In this document: positions 10,662-21,039 of the stretch, one piece after another | How positions within the stretch are numbered: the stretch's first letter is position 1 | Layout of the letters: each line of letters begins with the position of its first letter | NCBI RefSeq assembly: GCF_019393635.1 | Contig: NC_057862.1 | Span: 98,655,645-98,719,644 of the forward strand | Direction: 5' to 3' | Length of the DNA: 64,000 nucleotides | DNA from: Dromiciops gliroides | Taxonomy: Eukaryota > Chordata > Mammalia > Microbiotheria > Microbiotheriidae | Notes under the pieces: model-generated | Told to the model about the DNA's origin: nothing | What the model saw: the letters and a program-made list of their open reading frames with translations, nothing else | Databases searched by the model: none | Translations under genes and position numbers: made by a program

Positions 10662-10835
10662 TGGGTGTGTAGTAGAGTGGAAAAAGCAGTTGATCTAGAG
10701 GAAAGAAACACAGAGTTCACATCCTGATTCTGTGTGATCTTGGATACATTATTTTACTTCCTTAGGCCTTAGGGTCTGTTTCTATAAAATGAAGGTGTTC
10801 AAAGAGATGACCTTCAAGACTCCTTCCTGAGACGA
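10662..10835 (+). mobile_element. MIR3-type SINE, sense
   Basis: GTGTGTAGTAGAGTGGAAAA, TGTGTGATCTTGGATACA, TGTTTCTATAAAATGAAGGT and GATGACCTTCAAGACTCCTT follow the MIR3 order. Confidence 0.65.
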
Positions 10836-10839
10836 ATTC

Positions 10840-11040
10840 TTCTTTTCACGTATTTCAGGAGTTTTGTGAATTTAGGATCTATAAAATTTAGCCTTTATGT
10901 ATCCAGATTGTACCCAGAAATTCACACAGATCCTTCATTGAAAACAGGAATGCAAATTTCCTGAGCTTATAGAATTAATTTGTACATTGATGACTTGGAG
11001 AGTTTTAGCTCTAGCAACTATGCAAATCAGTATTCATTAA
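10840..11040. other. Unassigned sequence
   Basis: No repeat or gene is recognised. Confidence 0.3.
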
Positions 11041-11275
11041 GATGCAAATTATCTCAGTTTGCCCATTAATCACCCTTCCCCAGTCATGTATTATAAATTC
11101 CTTCCTCTTTCCTGGCTTCTTACCATCTGTCTATAGAAATTTAGGTTTCCTCAATCCCAGAAAAAACACACTCACAGATACACACATAGACACACACAAA
11201 CAAAAAACTCCTTCCCTCGACCCTTCTATTCCATTTAACAACTGAGTTGGCTCTTTTTCATCTTTCATTCCCATA

Positions 11276-12049
11276 TGTTATGGGGGAAATAGGTGGGGCT
11301 TTGGGGTAGGGGTTCTTAGGAATTCCTCTTTAAGGAATTACACCTTCTTGCACACAAATCCAATTAGAATAAAATAATAGTTTATTTAGGTCCTAGGAAA
11401 AAGTCCTTGGACTTCTCATGGGGAGAAGGCATGGCACAGAGGCATGGCTCTCTGAGATACCTATCTCTTTTAGAAGGAGAAAGGCAGATACTTTTATAGA
11501 GGACTGATGGTAGTGGTCTGATGGGGTGATCATCAGACTGTGGAAAGTTCCCTTATTGGGGGAGGACCATCCCCCACTAGTGGTGGCTGGGGAAAGTTGG
11601 GTGAGGGGTGGCTCCAGATCTCTCAAGCCATCTCTCTTCCCATAATGCCAAAAAGGCAGCAGCCACACCAAATCTTATCTCTCCAAGGGGTGGGGGAGAC
11701 TGGAATGAAGGGTGATGGTCCTGGAGCTAACTCAGTCCCGATCCAGTCCCACTAACCTCTTTAGGTGTGTCTGTCCTTTGGTTTAGTTTCTGAGGGAGAA
11801 GGTTCTTTGATTTACTGCAGAAAACTTCTGAGGTAGCTAGGCCCATTCAAATGAGGTACCCCTGGGGCAGCTAGGTGGTGCAGTGAATAGAGCACCGGCC
11901 CTGGATTCAGGAGTACCTGAGTTCAAATCCAGCCTCAGACACTTGACACTTACTAGCTGTGCGACCCTGGGCAAGTCACTTAACCCCCATTGCCCTGCAA
12001 AAAAACCCCAAAAAACAAAAAAACAAATGAGGTACCCAGGCCCATAACA
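11276..12049 (-). mobile_element. Solo LTR of an endogenous retrovirus-like element, antisense
   Basis: The ends form matching inverted termini: TGTTATGGG at 11276 and CCCATAACA at 12041-12049. An antisense AATAAA-type polyadenylation region lies near 11370-11385. About 600 bp remain after removing the SINE at 11862-12023. It has no internal genes. It inserted into an L2 and was later hit by a SINE, so it is of middle age in this window. The short flanking duplication is not readable. Family not assigned. Confidence 0.6.
11862..12023 (+). mobile_element. tRNA-derived marsupial SINE, copy 4
   Basis: A full-length copy with a perfect 14-bp duplication CAAATGAGGTACCC at 11848-11861 and 12024-12037. 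It has GGATTCAGGAG, CACTTGACACTT and CCCATTGCCCTGC, then an A-rich tail. It is inserted in the LTR, giving three levels of nesting with the L2. Confidence 0.95.
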
Positions 12050-12749
12050 TAAATTAGACCCAATGTCTCTACTTCCTCATCAACCACTCACTCCTCTACC
12101 TGCTGTGATTTGACTCCTGACTCAGTCACTCTATGGGATGTCACTTAGGACTTGATCACTGGCAAATCCAGGGGTCTTTATTTTTAGTTTTCATCCCCCC
12201 TGACTTCTCCATATTGTTATTATCACCTTTGAATACTCTGTCTTTCCGTAGCTTCTGAGACAGTACAGTCTCCTTGGACTCCTTCCTCAATGACATCTCT
12301 TTGTTTGCCTTGGAAGGCTTTCTGTCCTTTCCACAACCCCTTTTTGCTTGTGTTCCCCAAGGTTCTAAATCATCAGCCTGTCTTTTCTTCTCTCTGTCCC
12401 CTCTGTCCCTTGGCGATCACATTCATTCCTTTAGCTTGTTATCTCCTTTCATGCAGATAATTTTCAGATCTATAAATTCAATCCTAACCTCTCCCAAGCT
12501 CCAGATCCATATTTCCAACCACCTACAAGACTCCTAAATACATCTGAATGTCGTGCTAGCATCTCAAAGTGAACATAGCCAGATGTGAGCTGAACTTTCT
12601 TCTGAAAACCTGCTCCTTCTTTTGGTCTCAAATCGTTTCTTCTTTATTACCAGCATTCACTCAGTGTCCCATGTTGAAAACTTGGTACTCATCTTTGACT
12701 TCTTCTTCCTTTCTCTCACTGCCCACAAAGGATCATTATGTCATCATAT

Positions 12750-12905
12750 AAGTGTAGAACTGGAAATGCTTTTAGAGGTCATCTAGTCCTAGGATCAGAG
12801 ATTCAAACCTGGAAGGCACCTTGGAGGTCCCCTAGTCCAACCCCGCCATTTTATGGATAACCAAAGAAGCATAAAGAGATCAAGTGTCTTGCTCAAGACA
12901 GAATA
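12750..12905 (-). mobile_element. MIR3-type remnant, antisense
   Basis: GAACTGGAAATGCTTTTAGA, CCTAGTCCAACCCCGCCATT and AAGTGTCTTGCTCAAGAC are an antisense MIR3-like pattern, apparently with a partial internal repeat of the first part. Confidence 0.45.
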
Positions 12906-12939
12906 GGCTGTAACTGCTACAATTTTGATTAGAGTGGAT

Positions 12940-13145
12940 ATTGTCTAAGAATCAAAGAATCTCAGAGTTGGAAGAGGTCTCTGAAGCTATCCATTCCATT
13001 CCATTCCTGAATAACTCATGGGGAAAAATCATCATCCAGCTTTTGCTTGAAGATCTCCAGCGAGGAGGGAACCCAACACCTCCTAGGGAGGCTCTTTAAC
13101 ACTTTTGGACAGCATTAAATATTAAGAAGTTGTTTTCATTTGTTT
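12940..13145 (-). mobile_element. L3/CR1 LINE 3' end, antisense
   Basis: Reads AATCTCAGAGTTGGAAGAGG, TTTTGCTTGAAGATCTCCAG, CACCTCCTAGGGAGGCTCTT, ACACTTTTGGACAGCATT and ATTAAGAAGTTGTTTT. This is the L3 3'-end region in reverse order. Confidence 0.6.
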
Positions 13146-13174
13146 GTTTTTTACATCAGCCACAATTATAATCC

Positions 13175-13530
13175 TGTGGACATTGTGCACAGTGATAGAA
13201 ATATTGTTTGATGAAGAAATGTGAATTACTTAACTATTCTCAGAAATACAATGATCCAAGACAATCCCAAAGGACTAATGATGAAGCATACTATCCATCT
13301 CCAAAGAAAGAACTGATATTGATTGAACACAGACTGAAGCATGCTATTTTTCACTTTCTTTCATTTTTTTCTTTTATTCAAATTTTCTTATACAAAACAA
13401 CTAATATGGTAATGTTTTGCATAATTGCACATGTATAACCTATATCTGATTGCTTACTGCCTCAGAGAGGGATAAGGGGAGGGAGGGAAGGAGGGATAAA
13501 ATTTGGGAATCAAAACTTTAAATAAAATGG
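13175..13530 (+). mobile_element. L1 LINE 3' end, sense
   Basis: A marsupial L1 3' terminus: CAATGATCCAAGACAATCCC, AAAGGACTAATGATGAAGCA, CATGTATAACCTATATCTGA, a GGGAGGGAAGGAGGG stretch and AATCAAAACTTTAAATAAA. It is heavily 5'-truncated. Confidence 0.85.
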
Positions 13531-13539
13531 TTTATTTAT

Positions 13540-14345
13540 TTATTTATTTTCCATAAAAGTATTTTATTATTTTCTAGTTACATGTAGAGATAATTTTCAA
13601 CATTTGTTTTTATAAGATTTCTACTTTCAAATTTTTCTCCTTCCTTCCCCTTCCACCTCCCTCCCCAAGACAGCAAGCAATCTGATATAGGTTATATATG
13701 TCCAATCACATTAAACATATTTCTGCATTAGTCATGCTGTGAAAGAAGAATCAGAGCAAAAAGGAAAAACAACAAAAAATAGAAATAATATGGTTCAATC
13801 TGCATCTAGATTCCACAGTTCTTTTTTTTCTGGATTTGGAGAGTATTTTTCCATCATGAGACCTTTGGAACTATCTTGGACCATTGTATTGCTGAGAAGA
13901 GTCACAGTTGATCAACACACAATGTTGTTGATACTATGTACAATGTTGTCCTGGTTCTACTCATCTCACTCAGCATCAGTTCATGTAAGTCCTTCTCTGA
14001 CATCTTCCTGCTCATCATTTCTTACAGCGCAATAGTATTCTATTACATTCATATACCACAACTTGTTCAGCCATTCCCCAATTGATGGGCATTCCCTCAA
14101 TTTCTAATTCCTTGCCACCACAAAAAGAGCAGCTATAAATCCTTTTGTACATGGGGTCCTTTTCCCTTTTTTATGATCTCTTTGGGAAAAAGACCTAATA
14201 GTGGTATTGCTGGGTCAAAGGGTATGTACAGCTTTATAGCCCTTTGGGCATAATTCCAAATTGCTCTCCAGAATGGTTGGATCAGTTCACAGCTCCACCA
14301 ACAATGCATTAGTGTTCCAATTTTTCCAGTTTCTCCAACAAAATG
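13540..14345 (-). mobile_element. L1 LINE 3' end with ORF2 C-terminus, antisense
   Basis: The minus strand encodes the C-terminal part of L1 ORF2, including GTLMHCWWSCELIQPFW and KLYIPFDPAIPLLGLFPKE (about 14330-14150). These match the conserved HCWW...PFDPAIPLLG block of mammalian L1. The 3' UTR continues to about 13540 (GATATAGGTTATATATGTCC on the plus strand). It is 5'-truncated at about 14345, and it faces the L1 at 13175-13530 tail to tail. Confidence 0.92.
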
Positions 14346-14409
14346 TTTATTATTTAAAAAAAATAAAGTTGGAAATTGCCAACAAGAAAACAAAACATGA
14401 CAACAACAA

Positions 14410-14530
14410 CAAAACCAAATGTACTCCTGCAACTTTTAGCTATTACATCTAGTTTTGCCCTCTGGGACTAAGAAGAACCAATCCATTCCTTTCTCTACAC
14501 TACAGTTTTCAAATATTCGAAAAGAACTCA
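14410..14530 (-). mobile_element. L3/CR1 fragment, antisense
   Basis: AGTTTTGCCCTCTGGGACTA, ACCAATCCATTCCTTTCTC and TTTTCAAATATTCGAAAAGA match the L3 3'-UTR read in reverse. It may be the outer end of the L3 continuing at 15590. Confidence 0.45.
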
Positions 14531-15590
14531 ACCAGTTGAATGTGGCTTTTGGTCCTCCCTATAAAGGGGACTCCTTCTTTGGAAATAAATGGACTGCTTT
14601 CAGTCCTGGTTGCCCTTTTCCTAATAAAAAGAGAGGAATCAGGCAGTTTCTCATCTCTGGTACCTTATGTCCCCCACCTCAGAATTCTGGTAAAAATCTC
14701 TTCAACAAAACTTTGATATAGCCTATTAACAAAGTCACTTCTAAAAAGTACTCAATATATGAAATAGATATCAGATATAGTATATTTTCTCCATCACAAA
14801 AGGAATGCTTAAAATACAGCAATCTCATAAACATACATTAACAAAGACTGAAAAGATAAAACAATAACCCATCACACCTTCTCCCTAGGGACAAATACAC
14901 TTTGTGGGACTGCAGAACTGATATCTCACTTTCACCATCCATAAAACTCACAAAATAGAGATTTTTCTGGCCAGCCAGGGAATGGCTTGGACTTTCTTAG
15001 CTCTTTCATCGGCAGCATTTGCCAGGGGGTGGCTATCTTCTCTGGAGTAGCAGGATGGCTTGGGAACTCAGGAGTTCTTGAACTCATGAGGGAGCCACTA
15101 GAATGAGAATTATCTATCTATCTGGATTCCTGTTCAGTGACTTGTGCTCAGGGAAAGAAATACAAAACAGAAGAGGCAGCCAGGCACTCTGGGTCCTATG
15201 TCAGGCCCAAGCAGGCCAGAATATGTTCTTGATGACATGTCTTCTTGGCATCATTTTACTAGGAAGAGGAGCGGGAGGAGGAAATTCTGCACCTACCCTG
15301 CCTGGAATCCAAAGGGAGAGTTGGCAAAGTCCCAGAGTTAATGCATTCAAAATGATGACAGATAGAAAAGAGGGTTCCCCCACCCTTTTTCTTCTTTTTA
15401 TTACCTTCTGAGGAGGTAGTTCTTCTTGACTCAGTCACTCACTCATCTTTGGTGTAGTCCTCCAGATAGGGATCAGTAAGGCATGGCCTTATCATCCCAA
15501 AGCACAGGGTTTTCACCAAAGTTAAAGCACATATGTGCAACTTCATGGGAGGTGCTCTGGCTCAGAAAATCATGAGGGGGTGCCCTATTA
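14530..15590. other. Unassigned sequence between two L3 pieces
   Basis: No gene or named repeat is recognised. The flanking L3 segments are in the same strand and order, so part of this kilobase may be an older insertion. I see no clear duplication to prove it. Confidence 0.35.
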
Positions 15591-16700
15591 GAGCCATATG
15601 GCATAATCTCAAGGCTTTCCATCTTCCTAGTTACGTTCTTCTGGATACACTCAAGTTTATTACTATCAATCCTAAAATAATGTACAGTGAGCCTAGCACA
15701 ATATAGTATATATTGTTTGATCTGAACTGGGTGCAATGGGAATATCCTTGACACTATCCTTAGGCCTAGATTATATGACTTTCTTAATTCAGATGAAAAT
15801 CATTAGGAAAAAAAGGTATCAGCCTTTTTGGCCGTCAGAACACACAGAAATGGGGTTAGCTTGCAGACTACCAAAACCTTCAGTTCCTTTTCAGACAAAT
15901 TGTTATCTATATACTTATATTTGATCTATATACTTATCTTTGTTTTTTGTTTTATTTTATTTTTTATCATAAAAGTATTTTATTATTTTCCTGTTACATG
16001 TAAAAATTGTTTTCAACATTTTTCATAAGATTTTTAGTTCCAAATTTTTCTCCCTCCTTCCCTTCCTTCCCCTCTCCCCAAGCAGAAAATCTGATATAGG
16101 TTATATATGCACAATCACATTAAACATATTTCTGCATTAGTCATCTTGTGAAAGAATAATCATAGCACATGGGTAAAACCTCAAAGAAGAAAAAAAAAGC
16201 AGCCTCAAAGTAGAAACAGTATGGTTCAATCTGCATTCAGAATCCACAGTTCTTTTTTCTGGGTGTGGAGAACATTTCTATCATGAGTTCTTTGGAATTG
16301 CCTTGGATCATTGCACTGCTAGAAAGAGCCAAGTCTATCACAGTTGATCATCATACAATGTTGCTGTTACTGTATACAATGTTCTCCTGGTTCTGCTCAC
16401 TTCACTCACCATCAGTCTACTTAAGTCTTTCCAGGTTTTTCTGAAGTCTTCCTGCTCATCATTTCTTACTTTACTTGTACTTATACTATGTGTAGAATAC
16501 TGTCCTCTTGTGCTTCTGAATTGACTTATTGAACCCGGATGTATGACTTTAAATTTATCCCTATAAGTAACCTCTTATTTAATTTGACCCAATGTACTAA
16601 CTTGTCAAGAACCATTTGTATCCTCATTCTGTCATCTAGCACTTTAGGTTTGCCTCCCTGCTTTGTATCATCTGAAAACTTAATGCTCATATTATTTAGG
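15590..16700 (-). mobile_element. L3/CR1 LINE ORF2 region, antisense, split by an L1
   Basis: The left part shows TTCTTCTGGATACACTCAAG, CAGCCTTTTTGGCCGTCAGA and TTAGCTTGCAGACTACCAAA. The right part shows TATTGAACCCGGATGTATGA, TAAATTTATCCCTATAAGTA, TCATTCTGTCATCTAGCACT and GCTTTGTATCATCTGAAAAC. Together they are consecutive L3 reverse-transcriptase-region segments in antisense, separated by the L1 at 15962-16470. Confidence 0.6.
15962..16470 (-). mobile_element. L1 LINE 3' end, antisense
   Basis: Starts with ATAAAAGTATTTTATTATTT on the plus strand, then GATATAGGTTATATATGCAC, ATTAAACATATTTCTGCATT, CTGGTTCTGCTCACTTCACT and CTTCCTGCTCATCATTTCTT. About 500 bp, 5'-truncated. It closely resembles the 13540 copy and lies inside an L3. 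Confidence 0.88.
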
Positions 16701-17340
16701 TTAAAATACAAACTCCTCTGTCATTTAAGACCCTTCACAATCTGGCTCCAACCTACCTTTACAGTATTATCGGTATTATTATATTCATCATTTCCCTTCA
16801 CACACTTTATAATCCTGTCATACTGGACTGTTTGCTATTCCCCACATACAATATTTGATATCAGTATCCTTGGACCTTCTCACAGGTTGCTCCCCATTCT
16901 CCACAGAATATATTGTCTCGATTTTTTCAAATTCCTAGTTTTCTTTATTTGTTTGTTTGTTTTTGTTTTTGCAGAGCAATAAGGGTTAAGTGACTTGCCC
17001 AGGGTCACACAGCTAGTTAAGTGTCAAGTGTCTGAGGCTGGATTTGAACTCAGGTCCTCCTGAATCCAAGGACAGTGTTTTATCCACTGCGCCACCAAGC
17101 TGTCCCCCCAGTTTTCTTTAAAAGCTCAGCTGAAACACCACTTCCTACCCCAGTCCTTTCCTGATCCCCCAGCTACTGGTATCTGCCATGCCAATTACCT
17201 TGTATTTACTTGGTATATATATTTTATCAGCATTAACAACTACAAGTTGTTTTCCTACTAGAATGTAAGGTCCTTGATGGCAGAATTATTTCATTTGTGT
17301 TTTTGTTTCCCCTAACAAAGTACCTGAAACTTAATAAATA
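16700..17340 (+). mobile_element. L2 LINE 3' end, sense, split by SINE copy 5
   Basis: AAGACCCTTCACAATCTGGC, TCACAGGTTGCTCCCCATTC, AAAGCTCAGCTGAAACACCA, TAGAATGTAAGGTCCTTGAT and AACAAAGTACCTGAAACTTA follow L2 3' order. The SINE at 16948-17109 interrupts it. Confidence 0.75.
16948..17109 (-). mobile_element. tRNA-derived marsupial SINE, copy 5
   Basis: Antisense copy bounded by AGTTTTCTTTA at 16937-16947 and 17110-17120. Contains GCAATAAGGGTTAAGTGACT and TCCTCCTGAATCCAAGGACA, ending CACCAAGCTGTCCCCC. Confidence 0.94.
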
Positions 17341-17391
17341 ACTAATAATAATAATAAAATAAAAATAAAAAATAAAATAAAAAGTGCCTAC
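17340..17391. repeat. (TAA)n / (AATAAA)n low-complexity stretch
   Basis: AT-only runs following the L2 terminus; probably expanded from its end. Confidence 0.8.
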
Positions 17392-17502
17392 TCACTTAAT
17401 ACATGCTTGTTAATTGATTGATAGATATATGCCCAGGTCTGTCTTTAATAAAAATGTGAAATAGTCTAGTGCTAAGGATGGAACAGCTGGAGGTCTACTT
17501 CT

Positions 17503-17654
17503 TTTTTGTTTTTGTTTTTGCAGGGTAATGAGGGTTAAGTGACTTGCCCAGGGTCACACAGCTAATAAGTGTCAAGTGTCTGAGGTTGGATTTGAACTCA
17601 GGTCCTCCTGAATCCAGGGCCAGTGCTTTATCCACTGCGCCACCTAGCTGGCCC
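17503..17654 (-). mobile_element. tRNA-derived marsupial SINE, copy 6
   Basis: Antisense copy with a perfect 16-bp duplication CTGGAGGTCTACTTCT at 17487-17502 and 17655-17670. It has the subtype with CATTACCCTGC-type tail junction and GATTCAGGAGGACC (read on the minus strand). The long perfect duplication suggests recent insertion. Confidence 0.95.
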
Positions 17655-17951
17655 CTGGAGGTCTACTTCTAAGTGGACATCAAGTTATAATTGACTATTC
17701 TTTGGGTTCAGATGTTCAACTCAACTGCCTAACGAATACCTCTCCATTTTGTCCATAAGAAACGGTGAGGGTTTTAATCAAGTGCTCACTTCTCCTTTTC
17801 TGATCTTGGGTATTTATGTTGGTTCTGTCCTTTCCATTCTAAAGATAATTCTCCTTGACAAAGAAAACATTGTCTCTCCATAGTCATTTATCATCATGCT
17901 CTCCACCCTAATCATCGGTCTTATCACTTCTTTGATTCCCCTTTTTTCACG

Positions 17952-17981
17952 TGTGTGTGCACACACACACACACACACACC
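17952..17981. repeat. (GT)n-(CA)n palindromic microsatellite
   Basis: GTGTGTGTG joins directly to CACACACAC, so the two halves are reverse complements and could fold back. Confidence 0.85.
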
Positions 17982-18049
17982 TTTCATCCTCCATTTTTCA
18001 TGATGATTCAATTATTTTCTTGTGTATATACATTGTTCCTTTTAAACAA

Positions 18050-18560
18050 TACTCCTTCCTCATTGGGATTGGGATTATTTGTATATTCAAATTTCATTGT
18101 TGAGAGCTTCCCTTTTCTCTTGGGTTAATTTCCTCTGTAGAATTTGAGTCCTGGGAATCTTCCCTTTCTCTGACTCCTTTGAGATCTGCTCTCTGAAATC
18201 TAGTATGCTTGACATACCATAGTTTGACCCAGCTTTCTCATCTGGGCTATCCCAATTTATAAATTGGGGTCATCACTTTCCCTCAAGATTTCTATCTTTT
18301 CTATCCCAACAACCAGTTCTTCCTTAGTTGTGAGAATCAGATTCAGAGTATAAATTCCCTACATTGGACCTTCCAACTTTTGAAGTATAAAACTCTCACT
18401 AAGGTAAGCCCAGACACTGTTTAGTGCTTTGCTTTGCATAGAGGTAGAACCACCAATTGGTAACCATCTTTCTCTCTGGTGCCTTCCATAGCATTTTCTT
18501 TGCATCCGGCTGACAAAGATATCATCTCTTTTTTTTTTTTTTTTTGCATTCTGGTTATGT
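18050..18560 (-). mobile_element. Possible old CR1/L3-lineage LINE fragment, antisense
   Basis: TCTGAAATCTAGTATGCTTG, AAATTGGGGTCATCACTTTC, GAATCAGATTCAGAGTATAA and GTTTTGCATAG-like spacing resemble an antisense CR1-type 5' ORF region I have seen in amniotes. The match is weak. Ends in a T run (18530-18545). Confidence 0.3.
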
Positions 18561-18599
18561 GTGTATGGGTTAGATCCCCCTACTGGTTCCATGGACTAG

Positions 18600-18692
18600 A
18601 TTTTCTGTAATCTTTGTTTCTCCTTCATTGTCTAGTACTCTACACACAGTAGGTGATTAATAAATATTTATTGAGTAAATGCCAAATGAATC
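18600..18692 (+). mobile_element. L2 LINE 3' tail, sense
   Basis: TTGTCTAGTACTCTACACAC, AGTAGGTGATTAATAAATAT and TTATTGAGTAAATG match the L2 terminus. Confidence 0.65.
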
Positions 18693-19029
18693 CCTGCCTA
18701 CTGGCAAGGCTTGCTTTTCCAAATGTCTCTTTTCTAAAGTTTTTGAAAGAAAAGAACAGGCCCAAAGTGGTCTCAGTCACAAAGCTATAGAACAGACCTG
18801 GCAGCTGGAACGAAGCTGAAGATGATATGAGAGAATGTGAGATCACTTTGTAAATTGTAAATGGCCCTTCAGATGTAAAGGAGGATTATCATTGCTGAAG
18901 ATCATATGGGGCTAGTTGGTGTCAGTGACAGAATAAGAACTAGGCCCTGGGATTCCTCCTATTAATCCAAGCAACAAGCGATCATTCATTTCAACAAGCA
19001 TTTATGGATCAATTTTTGTAAAATACATT

Positions 19030-19185
19030 TAGGCAATGCTTTTAGGTTTTCAAAATGCTTTGCTCGTACATCCACATAGGATCAGTTGTGTTTGTGTCAT
19101 CATAACAATTTTAGAGTTAAGCAGTCAGAGGCTTAGAAAGGGGAAGGAAATAGGTTGTGGTCACACATCTCGTGCCCACCCCCCA
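19030..19185 (-). mobile_element. MIR SINE, antisense
   Basis: TTCAAAATGCTTTGCTCGTA, a GTCATCATAACAATTTTAGAG middle and CAGAGGCTTAGAAAGGGGAA then TGTGGTCACACATCTCGTG follow reversed MIR order. Confidence 0.5.
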
Positions 19186-19236
19186 AACCATGGCTTTTAA
19201 GAAACAGCTTATGGGGAAAAAAAGAAAAGAAAAAAG

Positions 19237-19385
19237 GGGCAGCTAGGTGGTGCAGTGGATAAAGCACCGGCCCTGGATTCAGAAGGATCTGAGTTCAAAT
19301 CCGGCCTCAGACACTTGACACTTACTAGCTGTGTGACCCTGGGCAAGTCACTTAACCCCAATTGCCTCACCAAAAAGGAAAAAAA
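19237..19385 (+). mobile_element. tRNA-derived marsupial SINE, copy 7
   Basis: A full-length copy: GGGGCAGCTAGGTGGTGCAG head, GTTCAAATCCGGCC B box and CCCCAATTGCCTCACC end with an AAAAAGG tail. AAAAAGAAAAGAA is repeated on both sides and is the likely duplication. It mixes subtype markers (GATTCAG and CACTTGACACTT with a CAATTGCCTCAC end). Confidence 0.92.
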
Positions 19386-19784
19386 GAAAAGAAGCATCTT
19401 ATGAATGAATGAGGAAGGAAGGAAAAGCATTTATTTCTAAGTTCCAAACAATGGAGAGCAAACTTTCATTCTAATTGGAGGAGTGGTGGCAGAGGAGGGA
19501 CCTTTGCTCTAGAGATTGCAGGGATTGTAAGAGGTGTCATAGAATAGGCAATGTTCATGCCCGTTCTAGTAGAAATGGAAATATTGGTTTGATATTTGTT
19601 CCTGGAGCAAAAGATGGAAGTGGGGGTGGGAGGTGTGGAAAGGTACTCATTCAGGGCAGAGAAGATGTCAAGATGCCTAAATAGGTCCTGGTTTTTTAGT
19701 GGAGAGTTGGATGGGATATTAAGCATGGCCTGGGGCTAGCTGAATATAATGGATTGGGTGGATTTTTGCTCTCTCAATCTCCAG

Positions 19785-19852
19785 AGGGGAGAGGGAGTGG
19801 TGTAATGGACAGACTGGATTTGGAGTCAGAAAGACCCGGGTTTCAAATCCCA
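19785..19852 (+). mobile_element. MIR-type SINE head, sense
   Basis: GTGGTGTAATGGACAGACTG, GATTTGGAGTCAGAAAGACC and GGGTTTCAAATCCC; truncated at the B box. Confidence 0.6.
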
Positions 19853-19861
19853 TTAAAGATA

Positions 19862-19915
19862 ATGTCGTTGTTGCTGATTGTTTATTCTTCATTCTTGAAG
19901 AGGATCAATAATATC
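19862..19915 (-). mobile_element. RTE-type 3' end fragment, antisense
   Basis: GTCGTTGTTGCTGATTGTTT, then TTCATTCTTGAAGAGGATCA resembles the 3' terminus of the RTE-type LINE also seen at 3959 (AGGACCAAAATGGCATCA form). Only about 50 bp. Confidence 0.4.
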
Positions 19916-19944
19916 TGGGGGCTACAGATAAATATGTCATCTCC

Positions 19945-20170
19945 CCTCCCTTGAAAAGTTCATAATCTATTTGGAGAACAATACCCATATACCTGAAAAG
20001 TTAAGTACCAAAAGAAAAATTAAGTGATCTTGTGCTTAAGTGCCAAAATATGGTCAATGGATACTATTGAGTTCAGAAAAGGGAGAAATCCCCATGCTGA
20101 AGTGACCTGGGAAGGCTTTCTGGAAAATATGGGACTTGAAAGATGGATAGGACTTGGTTATGAAGAGATG
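19945..20170 (-). mobile_element. L2 LINE fragment, antisense
   Basis: TTGAAAAGTTCATAATCTAT, GGAGAACAATACCCATATAC, GGGAAGGCTTTCTGGAAAAT and GGACTTGAAAGATGGATAGG fit the reversed L2 3' region. Confidence 0.55.
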
Positions 20171-20294
20171 CTGAAGAAAATAGCATGGAGAAATAATTTT
20201 TAAAATACAATTTTATTGATATTTTTTGTTTTATAAAGAATAAAAAATTCAGGGAAACTACCCAACATATATATTTTTTAAAAACCTAACATTA

Positions 20295-20436
20295 TGGGGG
20301 CAGCTAGGTGGCACAGTGGGTAAAACGCTAGCTCTGGATTCAGGAGGACCTGAGTTCCTATCTGGCCTCAGACACTTGACACTTACTAGCTGGGCAAATC
20401 ACTTTAACCCTCATTGCCCCGCAAAAAAACAAAAAC
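20295..20436 (+). mobile_element. tRNA-derived marsupial SINE, copy 8
   Basis: Full-length, flanked by AAAAACCTAACATTA (20280-20294) and AAAACCCTAACATTA (20437-20452). It lacks part of the GTGTGACCCTGGGCAAG block (TAGCTGGGCAAATCACTTTA instead). Confidence 0.92.
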
Positions 20437-20610
20437 AAAAACCCTAACATTACATTCAGTGTTCCACACCCATGTTCCTACCTCTGTAAAGAAGCAGCAG
20501 AAAGTGTCTTCTCATATTTCTTATTTGGGGTCTAGCTTGGTGACTATAATTTCATAGCATTCAGTTTTGACTGAGATTGTCTATGCTGTTCACTTTAATC
20601 AGTTTATACA

Positions 20611-20760
20611 GGGGGCAGCTAGGTAGTGCAGTGGATAAAGCGCCAGCTCTGGATTCAAGAGGACCTCAGTTCAAATCTAGCCTCAGACACTTGACACTTA
20701 ACTAGCTGTGTGACCCTGGGCAAGTTACTTAACCCTCATTCCCCTGGGGAAAAAAAAAAA
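20611..20760 (+). mobile_element. tRNA-derived marsupial SINE, copy 9
   Basis: Full-length, with GGGGGCAGCTAGGTAGTGCA, CAAGAGGACCTCAGTTCAAA and an A tail. The flanks TCAGTTTATAC and TCAGTTCGTATA are the diverged duplication. It is the second SINE inside the same L1. Confidence 0.92.
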
Positions 20761-21039
20761 GTCAGTTCGTATAAATGTTCTTGCGCTTGTCTGAATTCTT
20801 CATATTCTTCATTTCTTACCACAGAATCATAATCTATTACATTCATGTGCCACATTTTGTTTAGCCATTCCCTAGTCAGTGAACATCCACTCCATTTCAA
20901 GCTCTTTGATGACCAAAAAGTGTTCCTATAAATATTTTGGCATACATGGATCTGTCTTTTTGTTGTGTCATTGACCTTCTTGGTGTATATGCTTAGCCAT
21001 GAAATCCCTGGGTTAAAGGGTACAGACATTTTAGCTACT

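Larger units (their letters stand above)
11040..12780 (+). mobile_element. L2 LINE ORF2 region, sense, split by an LTR
   Basis: The left part (11090-11275) has L2 wording such as CTCCTTCCCTCGACCCTTCT and CATCTTTCATTCCCA. The right part (12050-12750) continues with TCTCTACTTCCTCATCAACC, then AGTGTCCCATGTTGAAAACT and GGTACTCATCTTTGACTTCT, in the order of the L2 reverse-transcriptase region. An LTR of about 600 bp, itself carrying a SINE, separates the two. The frame is broken throughout, as usual for an L2 of this age. Confidence 0.65.
20195..21035 (-). mobile_element. Older L1 LINE 3' end, antisense, split by two SINEs
   Basis: The minus strand of 20990-20790 encodes REWLNKMWHMNVIDYDSVV, a degraded copy of the L1 ORF2 C-terminal block (EWLNK-WY-NVMEYY). 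The 3' UTR extends to about 20195. SINEs at 20295 and 20611 interrupt it. It is more diverged than the L1 copies at 13540 and 58590. Confidence 0.8.

Noticed and set aside
16539-16982. 147-codon plus-strand open frame
   Set aside because: It spans antisense L3, sense L2 and the edge of a SINE. No host domain and no initiation context worth noting.
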